DNA of 53,227 nucleotides from Microcaldota archaeon (GTDB taxonomy: Archaea > Micrarchaeota > Micrarchaeia > Anstonellales > Bilamarchaeaceae), in the NCBI GenBank assembly GCA_018813505.1, contig JAHJBM010000069.1, forward strand, positions 1 through 53,227, written 5' to 3'. Positions 47,847 through 53,227 of this stretch are shown one piece after another. Position 1 is the stretch's first letter. Each line of letters opens with the position of its first letter. The notes below the pieces were generated by a model. It was given only the letters and a program-made list of their open reading frames with translations. It made no database searches and was not told where the DNA came from. The position numbers were made by a program, and so were the translations under genes.

Positions 47847-48095
47847 AGCCTCCGGAGGGAAAAACAGCGTTCCGAGTTTCCCGTTCCGAGTTTTGATGTG
47901 GTTTAACAAAACTGGAAACCCGAGACCGAAAACGCTTTTGAACCCCCAACTTCCTCCTATCCAGTTCTATGTCTTGGGTCTCGAAATTCGGAACCCTAAA
48001 CAGGAAACTACAAGAGAGGCACTCTGCCGTTACTCGTCTTTTTAGCAAACCTGTTTTGGGTGTGCTTTACAAAAAGTACATTGAGTTACGGAGGC
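47847..48095 (-). tRNA. tRNA-Thr(UGU) with three introns
   Basis: Minus strand: acceptor GCCTCCG (48095-48089) with CGGAGGC (47854-47848), U73 at 47847 as in archaeal tRNA-Thr. D-stem ACTC/GAGT, anticodon stem CCTCT/GGAGG, anticodon TGT at 48012-48010, T-stem GGGGG/CCCTC, loop TTCAA-TT. Introns: D-loop 15/16 at about 48030-48080 (51 nt), 4-bp ACTC/GAGT, inner GTACTTTTT/AAAAAGAC with one bulge; 37/38 at 47959-48008 (50 nt), CTTG/CTGG with one mismatch; T-loop 58/59 at about 47862-47937 (76 nt), inner AGCGTTTT/GGAACGCT. Spliced length 72 nt. The ORF track runs straight through this gene (47969 start), so that N-terminus is artefactual. Confidence 0.9.
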
Positions 48096-48163
48096 ATTTA
48101 TTTCTTTTATATAGAATCGCATGTTTTTTAAATGTAAATCTTGTTACTATTATTGGTGTTATA

Positions 48164-49090
48164 ATGCGATTGAACCTCATTTTTGTATTTTTGATGCTTT
48201 TTGTTGGCTTTATTTTTGCATACAATTATCTGGGTCAACATAATTCTAAAACGGCAATTATCAAATGGAGTCCCTCGTCTGACTCCGAACTGGCACTTAA
48301 GGGGAATCAGAATGGCCATGGTATCAATCAAACAAACGATTCGGGTGGTTCGGGTGTTGGAGTAGGGCCTGGAACTGATGTGGATATTGAAAGCGAAACA
48401 GAGCATGGGATGGGTGTCGGGTCAGATAATAAATCTAACGAAGAAATAGAAAATGGAACTGGGCATGGGAACTCTCCTCAAGAAGACCATGGAAATAACG
48501 GTGAAAACTCAAATAACAACTCAAACGGATCTGCGCTTTCAATTCAAAACCAAAACAATGGAGTATCTGATCAAATCCATATAATGGTGCAACAAAAACA
48601 GAATGGGTCTCTTGACGTTCCCCAGGGGATGATAGTACGGATAATAGCCAGAAACCACTCTCTTGATATTGGGAACTTGAGCTTCCAGTTAAACGAATCG
48701 CTTCAGCTTAACTTTTCATTGCACGGGAAGAAAAATTCGATTGTAATAGAACTTGCTGGAAATGGCGTTGGGATACATCAAGGTAATGCAAGTGCATATA
48801 CAAACGAGACAATCGAAATCGAGAATGAAACGATTTATGTTGGCGGTAGTGAGCTTGTTTTTTTACCATCGCAGATAAAAGAAATGGTCAAGGCCAAGAG
48901 TACCAACATGATCACTGTCCAGCATGAGAACAATCGACTTGTTTATCGTTTTATGGCCCGAAGGGAAGTGAGGCTTTTTGGCATATTTAATGCTGACATG
49001 GAAACTACTATGGCTATGGATGCAACTAATGGTGAAGTGCTTGAACAAAGAGGGCCGTGGTGGGCATTCCTTGCATTTGATTCAGAGTAG
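48164..49090 (+). CDS. Exported/anchored protein with disordered acidic spacer
   Basis: 308 residues from the ATG at 48164 (MRLNLIFVFLMLFVGFIFAYNYL), with GGTGTTATA upstream; the track version starts in the tRNA gene. After the hydrophobic signal or anchor comes about 100 residues of Gly/Asn/Ser/Glu-rich low-complexity sequence with many N-glycosylation sequons (ENSNNNSNGSAL). A beta-rich domain of about 180 residues follows (GMIVRIIARNHSLDIGNLSFQ, LVYRFMARREVRLFGIFNADMETTMAMDATNGEVLEQR). No named family; the last part resembles PepSY-type domains loosely. Probably a surface protein. Confidence 0.82.
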   Translation: MRLNLIFVFLMLFVGFIFAYNYLGQHNSKTAIIKWSPSSDSELALKGNQNGHGINQTNDSGGSGVGVGPGTDVDIESETEHGMGVGSDNKSNEEIENGTGHGNSPQEDHGNNGENSNNNSNGSALSIQNQNNGVSDQIHIMVQQKQNGSLDVPQGMIVRIIARNHSLDIGNLSFQLNESLQLNFSLHGKKNSIVIELAGNGVGIHQGNASAYTNETIEIENETIYVGGSELVFLPSQIKEMVKAKSTNMITVQHENNRLVYRFMARREVRLFGIFNADMETTMAMDATNGEVLEQRGPWWAFLAFDSE

Positions 49091-49150
49091 CTTATACTTC
49101 TAAATATCTTCCTTCCCTATTTACCATTAAATGATGCAGAGGTCACGCTT

Positions 49151-50212
49151 ATGGATATTGAAACAAAAATCGAACTTGTAAAGCGAAAACCTACGGAAGA
49201 AGTTGTTACTGACGAAGGACTAAAAGAGATGTTTGAGAATTACGAACACCCCCGTCATTATATCGGATTCGAGATATCCGGTAAAGTTCATATCGGTTCA
49301 GGTTTATGCACAGCACTCAAAATCCGGGATTTTATCAAGGCAGGAATCAAACCGACAATTTTTCTTGCAGATTATCATTCATGGATAAATGAAAAAATGG
49401 GTGGTGATCTTGAGAATATCCGGAAGATCGGAAACGGCTATTTCAAGCATGCTTTCATTTCTCTTGGACTTACTGAAGACAAGGTTGATTATGTACTTGC
49501 TAGTGACGTTTATGATAAGGATTATTGGCCAGAAGTTCTCAAAGTTGTAAAAGACACAACTATCAAGCGTATGCTTCGCTGTGTTACAATTATGGGTCGC
49601 AAAGAATCTGATTCACTAAAATCTTCTGCGATTCTTTATCCTGCAATGCAGGCGGCAGATATCTTCAAGCTTGATATCCAGCTTGCACATGCTGGAATGG
49701 ATCAAAGAAAAGTACACATGCTCGCATGGGAAGCGGCAAGAAAGCAGGGCAGGAAATTCGTTTCAGTTCATGGTCATTTGCTTCCTGGTCTTCAAGGCGT
49801 CCAGCGAATGAACCCTACTGAAGATGAGGCGATCGATGCAAAAATGAGCAAAAGCATTCCAGACAGCGCAATTTTCATACATGATAGCGAGGCTGACATA
49901 AAAAGAAAAATAAACAAGGCACACTGCCCTGAGAAAATTGTTGAGGGTAATCCTGTAATCGAGTACGCAGAATATCTAGTTTTAAGAGATCAGCCATTAA
50001 AGATTGAAAGACCAGAAAAATTCGGCGGAGATTTAGAAATTCAGAATACAGAAGAATTAAAGAAAGTTTATTCTGAAGGAAAACTTCATCCAGCTGATTT
50101 GAAGAATGGGGTTGCTACAATGCTTGCAGAAATCTTGGCACCCTCAAGAAAATATTTTGAGAAGAACAAACATTACCTTGAGGATATTGAAAAGGCTACG
50201 ATTACCCGTTAG
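49151..50212 (+). CDS. tyrS: Tyrosyl-tRNA synthetase
   Basis: Class I aminoacyl-tRNA synthetase of the archaeal/eukaryal type, 353 residues. The HIGH-like motif is KVHIGSG (45-51) in YIGFEISGKVHIGSGLCTALKIRDF; the tyrosine pocket includes FLADYHSWINEKMGG and YPAMQAADIF; the KMSKS loop is DAKMSKSIPDSAIFIHD. The C-terminal anticodon-binding helices follow. Archaeal TyrRS recognises the C1:G72 pair, which the tRNA-Tyr gene in this window has. GAGGTCACGCTT precedes the ATG. Confidence 0.97.
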   Translation: MDIETKIELVKRKPTEEVVTDEGLKEMFENYEHPRHYIGFEISGKVHIGSGLCTALKIRDFIKAGIKPTIFLADYHSWINEKMGGDLENIRKIGNGYFKHAFISLGLTEDKVDYVLASDVYDKDYWPEVLKVVKDTTIKRMLRCVTIMGRKESDSLKSSAILYPAMQAADIFKLDIQLAHAGMDQRKVHMLAWEAARKQGRKFVSVHGHLLPGLQGVQRMNPTEDEAIDAKMSKSIPDSAIFIHDSEADIKRKINKAHCPEKIVEGNPVIEYAEYLVLRDQPLKIERPEKFGGDLEIQNTEELKKVYSEGKLHPADLKNGVATMLAEILAPSRKYFEKNKHYLEDIEKATITR

Positions 50213-50219
50213 TTTGATG

Positions 50220-51029
50220 TTATCGTAACACTTTCTTCATAGCTCTTCTTTGTTCATTTTGCGTAGGTTGCCGTTCTCTAAATGTTGTTATGTTTATTTT
50301 TAATGGTCCAGCTGCAATCTCTTCAACTACTGGAACTAAACTTTTTGTGCCAGTTGTCGTGAGCATATCTAATCTCATTTTTGCCAGTTGCCTTGTTTTT
50401 TCGCTGAATATATCACCCTCTGCCAGGTATTCAATCACTGCAGCAAAATTATGTTGTACTAAAAGATCCATCATATCCTCTAGGAATTTTTCACTTAGCT
50501 TACTCATTCCCCCATTCATTTGTAGGTTTGAAAATCCTAAAAAATTTAAAATGAACCTAATTCTATCTTCTGTTGGTCCTTTCTCCATTAATTTTGAAAC
50601 TTCTCTTAGCAAGTTATCTTCATTCCTATGTACATCATTTTCTGTTTCACAAGACAGTAATGCAAAAAGAATGTGGCCATTATCAGCAAATTTACTGATT
50701 GCCATATCTATTATTTTGTTTGTCAGTCTCGTTTCTGAACGTCTCCTTGATTTACCGATAACCCCCATGACTATCATAGGATATGTCCCTGTACTTTCCT
50801 CCATTATTCTCACTAACGTTGTCTCGTGTAATTCAGGAATTCTAAGTATTGCGTGTACTAAATCTGATCCTGTTTTTCTATCTTCCTCTCGTGCTGTTTT
50901 TATTGCAGCAATTATCTCTCGTTCTCCTTCATCTATTGAAACTAAGTATAATGCTCTTAATTTCTCTGCTCTCGCTAGTTCTTCAGGGTGTATTGATACC
51001 TCTCTTGGGTCTATTGGTATTTTGCTCAT
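50220..51029 (-). CDS. Alpha-solenoid hypothetical protein
   Basis: 269 residues, almost entirely helical, organised in repeated helix pairs (REIIAAIKTAREEDRKTGSDLVHAILRIPELHE, TRLTNKIIDMAISKFADNGHILFALLSCETEND, EKFLEDMMDLLVQHNFAAVIEYLAEGDIFSEKTRQLA). It has no signal peptide, metal motif or recognised family. A TATA-like ATTATAAACAT lies about 28 nt before the ATG. Its general build resembles the protein at 39884-40711. Convergent with tyrS. Confidence 0.72.
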   Translation of the reverse strand: MSKIPIDPREVSIHPEELARAEKLRALYLVSIDEGEREIIAAIKTAREEDRKTGSDLVHAILRIPELHETTLVRIMEESTGTYPMIVMGVIGKSRRRSETRLTNKIIDMAISKFADNGHILFALLSCETENDVHRNEDNLLREVSKLMEKGPTEDRIRFILNFLGFSNLQMNGGMSKLSEKFLEDMMDLLVQHNFAAVIEYLAEGDIFSEKTRQLAKMRLDMLTTTGTKSLVPVVEEIAAGPLKINITTFRERQPTQNEQRRAMKKVLR

Positions 51030-51066
51030 GGTTGTTATCTGTGTTTGAATATGTTTATAATGTTAT

Positions 51067-51786
51067 CTATTTTGGATATCTTTTAATCAATTCTTCAAGC
51101 AAACTAACGACATCCTTTTTTCTTTTTTCCAATGCTTCAAAAACCTCTTCCTGGGTTAACTGCTTTTTTGAAATCCCGCATGCATAATTGGTTCCAACTG
51201 CAATTGCAATTTGCGGAATCCCAAGTTCGTGAATTAGTGGTGTCTCATGTCCACATGTCATATTCACCAAATTCGCGTTCATATTCTTTAGTGCAGAAAT
51301 TTCTGCCTTGGTTTCAAATCTCGGGCCAAAAGTTGTTGCGATTATTCCTTTTTTCTTAATTTCAATTCCTTTCTGCTTAGCAACATCAACTAGTGTTGTC
51401 TGTAATTTTTTATCAAATGGTTCAGTGAAATCCGTATGTTTTACTCCAGATGAAAAATCATCATAAAACGTGCTAGGCATCCAGAAATTTATGAAATCAT
51501 CAACTATGATCAAATCGCCTGGTTCATAATCGGAAATAATTCCGCTTGCATATACACAAAAAACTGATGAAACATTCATTTTTTTCAATGCAGCAATATT
51601 TGCTTTGTAATTTATTTTGTGCGGCGGGATGGCGTGTTTTTCTCCATGCCTTGGAAGGAAAAGAAGTTTTTTTCCATTCAATTCTACTTCGTGCAATACT
51701 ACTGTTCCATACTGTGTTTCAATTGTATGTTCGCAAATCTTTTTTCCTAAATTGTAAAATCCACTTCCTCCTATGAATGCAAGCAT
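51067..51786 (-). CDS. S-methyl-5'-thioadenosine/thioinosine phosphorylase (MTAP family)
   Basis: Purine nucleoside phosphorylase family, 239 residues. LAFIGGSGFYNL is the phosphate-binding Gly loop; FLPRHGEKHAIPPHKINYKANIAALK with R-H-G and H-K-I-N-Y is the family signature. Then come CVYASGIISDYEPGDLIIVDDFINF, GIIATTFGPRFETKAEI and NMTCGHETPLIHELGI, with the Met/Glu-equivalent and base-site residues. It salvages methylthioadenosine or related nucleosides by phosphorolysis. Residues deciding between adenine and 6-oxopurine are not certain, so the substrate is left open. AGGTGGTGAA precedes the ATG; it follows the DKNYY gene by 8 nt in the same operon. Confidence 0.93.
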   Translation of the reverse strand: MLAFIGGSGFYNLGKKICEHTIETQYGTVVLHEVELNGKKLLFLPRHGEKHAIPPHKINYKANIAALKKMNVSSVFCVYASGIISDYEPGDLIIVDDFINFWMPSTFYDDFSSGVKHTDFTEPFDKKLQTTLVDVAKQKGIEIKKKGIIATTFGPRFETKAEISALKNMNANLVNMTCGHETPLIHELGIPQIAIAVGTNYACGISKKQLTQEEVFEALEKRKKDVVSLLEELIKRYPK

Positions 51787-51794
51787 TTCACCAC

Positions 51795-53227
51795 CTATTT
51801 AATTTCATCGGTTCTATAGTAAAGTCTTCTCTTGTCTCTAGCATATCCATCTCCTACCACTTCAAAACTGCTCTTATCTGCCCGTTGCACAGTATAGCCA
51901 CAATAACGGACCTCGTTTTTATCTTTTAGGTATCCGTCTTTTAGTATTTTAAGTGATTTTATATCCATATCATCTATCGAAGATGCGTTAAAGTAGAATC
52001 GTTTGTCATCATGACCGCATGCTGGTTGTCTTATATCTTTGGTAAGTACGACAAATCTCTTTGGGTTGGCATTTTTAACTACTTTTCCATTCCAGAACAA
52101 AATCTCTCCATCGGTTGCATAACCATGTTCAAGCACTTTGAAATTTTTAATATTTACATTCTCAATTTTATTATGTCTATTCTCGTACTCCAGGGAATCT
52201 ATATAGTATATGTTCTTCCCATCAGTATAATATTTGTCTTTCAAAGACTTCAGATAAATATCTCCATATTTAACATCTGAAACTGTTCTTTTAGGATTTG
52301 GATATACTATGGCAAGTCTTAGTAAATTTATATCATATGTGTATTTTTTATCTTTGACTTTAAGTCCCGTCGTTTTGACTGTTGTTACATCTACGTCTGT
52401 CATCGGTACAAATCTGTCATAGGATAAATAGTACAAATGTTTTTCATCGACCGCAAAATCATCAGCTATCATTTTTAATGTGCCAACATCAATTTTTTTA
52501 TTTCGGTAAACTTTAGCATTACAAAAAATTTGATTTTTATCTTTGATAAATTGCGGGTATGTATATCGTTTAAGTGGTTGTGCTGTGTTGACATCTATGT
52601 TCTTTACTATTTCGTTACCGCAGAAAACTTGGTTTTTGTCTTTAGCATATCCATAACCCAAAACTTTGAATGTTTTGGAATTCGCTTTCATTAACCACTT
52701 ACCTTCATAAAATACGTGATTTAAATCTTTGGAATATTCTTTATCTAACACTTCAAATGTTTTAACATCTGCTTTTTTTATCTCTCGTATGCTACCATAA
52801 TCAGGGCTATAAACATACCAAGCTCTCTTTTTGTCTTTAAAATAACGTCCTTCAACACGTTTGAAAGTTTTTGGATCGGCATCTTCCAGGTGTCCATTTG
52901 CAAATAACATTGCGGAAGTTGTACAAAGTTTGCTGTTTGTACTACCTAAATAAGCACCTGGCACACTTGCAGAATATGCATATATTCCGTCACTGTCTTT
53001 CAATAGGTATGCAATGTGGTTAAATTTTCCGTATTCTTCTTCAGACTGATTAGAATAGATGATTTCACAAGTTTTTGGATCTATCTTGTCTAATTTTAAA
53101 CCACACAAATAAATATTTTTTCCATCTTCTGCCAATCCGTTACTCACTATATTAAGTTTTGTTTTAGTAGTTTGAGATTCATTCTTTTCAAACCACCAAT
53201 AATTCTTTAGTTCTGGATGCCTTTGGA
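51795..53227 (-). CDS. DKNYY-repeat protein, 5' end beyond the window
   Basis: The frame is open to the window edge (codons in phase from 53225), so the 450-residue track ORF starting at GTG 53147 is probably truncated. The protein consists of many copies of a 25-40-residue repeat around D-K-N-x-[VIY]-[YF] (YAKDKNQVFCGNEIVKNIDV, FAVDEKHLYYLSYDRFVPMT, YARDKRRLYYRTDEIK) alternating with ADxKTFKVL-type strands. This is the DKNYY repeat family found in bacterial and archaeal surface or cytoplasmic proteins, of unknown function. It is the upstream gene of the MTAP-family operon. Confidence 0.88.
   Translation of the reverse strand, partial: QRHPELKNYWWFEKNESQTTKTKLNIVSNGLAEDGKNIYLCGLKLDKIDPKTCEIIYSNQSEEEYGKFNHIAYLLKDSDGIYAYSASVPGAYLGSTNSKLCTTSAMLFANGHLEDADPKTFKRVEGRYFKDKKRAWYVYSPDYGSIREIKKADVKTFEVLDKEYSKDLNHVFYEGKWLMKANSKTFKVLGYGYAKDKNQVFCGNEIVKNIDVNTAQPLKRYTYPQFIKDKNQIFCNAKVYRNKKIDVGTLKMIADDFAVDEKHLYYLSYDRFVPMTDVDVTTVKTTGLKVKDKKYTYDINLLRLAIVYPNPKRTVSDVKYGDIYLKSLKDKYYTDGKNIYYIDSLEYENRHNKIENVNIKNFKVLEHGYATDGEILFWNGKVVKNANPKRFVVLTKDIRQPACGHDDKRFYFNASSIDDMDIKSLKILKDGYLKDKNEVRYCGYTVQRADKSSFEVVGDGYARDKRRLYYRTDEIK

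Noticed and set aside
47969-48163. N-terminal extension of the 48.2-kb protein and the ORF starts inside the tRNA-Thr gene
   Set aside because: The region encodes tRNA-Thr; a ribosome binding site and signal peptide begin at 48164.
50290-51048. Plus-strand ORF opposite the 50.2-kb solenoid gene
   Set aside because: Minus-strand frame has a TATA box and solenoid pattern; the plus frame is Ser/Ile/Leu-rich shadow.

Overview
The window is a low-GC archaeal chromosome segment. The archaeal markers are ribosomal proteins L44e and S27e, aIF2-alpha, Nop10, GINS, a PAC2-family protein, archaeal-type TyrRS and ProRS, KsgA/Dim1, a class III (QxSxE) pilin-like signal peptide, an S-layer protein, leaderless promoters with TTTAAA/TTATA boxes about 25 nt before the start codon, and tRNA introns with bulge-helix-bulge (BHB) folds. 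Taken together this suggests a DPANN-type euryarchaeal lineage (Micrarchaeota-, Diapherotrites- or Aenigmarchaeota-like). That placement is inference; the archaeal assignment is solid.

Layout. 0-3.6 kb: DUF357-like gene overlapping ksgA, a protein with a lysine/histidine-rich tail, a membrane-anchored transglutaminase-like protein, an arginase-fold-like protein. 3.7-8.4 kb: chaperone locus grpE-dnaK-small J protein-dnaJ (minus strand), with a divergent ArsR-like winged-helix gene that is a good candidate regulator. 8.4-19.7 kb: lipoproteins, PHP phosphoesterase, purH, a split kinase/P-loop pair, a tandem Lrp/AsnC regulator, hypotheticals, tRNA-Asp and tRNA-Tyr. 19.7-26.4 kb: His-rich protein, DHH phosphoesterase, DUF350 protein, beta-propeller gene divergent from proS, Tat lipoprotein. 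26.4-27.4 kb: about 1 kb of structured DNA holding tRNA-Gln, tRNA-Val and a cloverleaf-like hairpin element. 27.4-36.5 kb: squalene/phytoene synthase, MscS, an endonuclease III relative, a large secreted propeller protein, THEP1-type NTPase, RNase Z. 36.5-39.8 kb: S-layer gene with a long structured leader. 39.9-53.2 kb: hypotheticals, then the replication/translation cluster (zinc-ribbon protein, GINS, L44e, S27e, aIF2-alpha, Nop10, PAC2), a BASS-family transporter with palindromic operators, a pilin-like protein, an OB-fold protein, tRNA-Thr, tyrS, an alpha-solenoid protein, an MTAP-family phosphorylase and a DKNYY-repeat protein cut by the window edge.

Most unusual content: all five tRNA genes I could reconstruct (Asp-GUC, Tyr-GUA, Gln-UUG, Val-CAC, Thr-UGU) are interrupted by two or three introns, always at the same three sites: D-loop 15/16, anticodon loop 37/38 and, in three of them, T-loop 58/59. 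That makes 13 introns totalling about 932 nt against about 364 nt of mature tRNA. The tRNA-Gln gene is 428 nt long with a 200-nt T-loop intron. Several introns share sequence and are built of strings of perfect short hairpins. The same hairpin style and sequence patches recur in neighbouring intergenic DNA, which suggests a spreading intron/hairpin family. The S-layer leader has two hairpins followed by interleaved complementary segments compatible with a pseudoknot just before the ribosome binding site.

Translation signals are mixed. Genes behind their own promoter are mostly leaderless, while internal operon genes carry GGTGAT-type Shine-Dalgarno sites. I used this to correct several starts in the ORF track (for example 1044, 23854, 23928, 27471, 43204, 46084, 48164).
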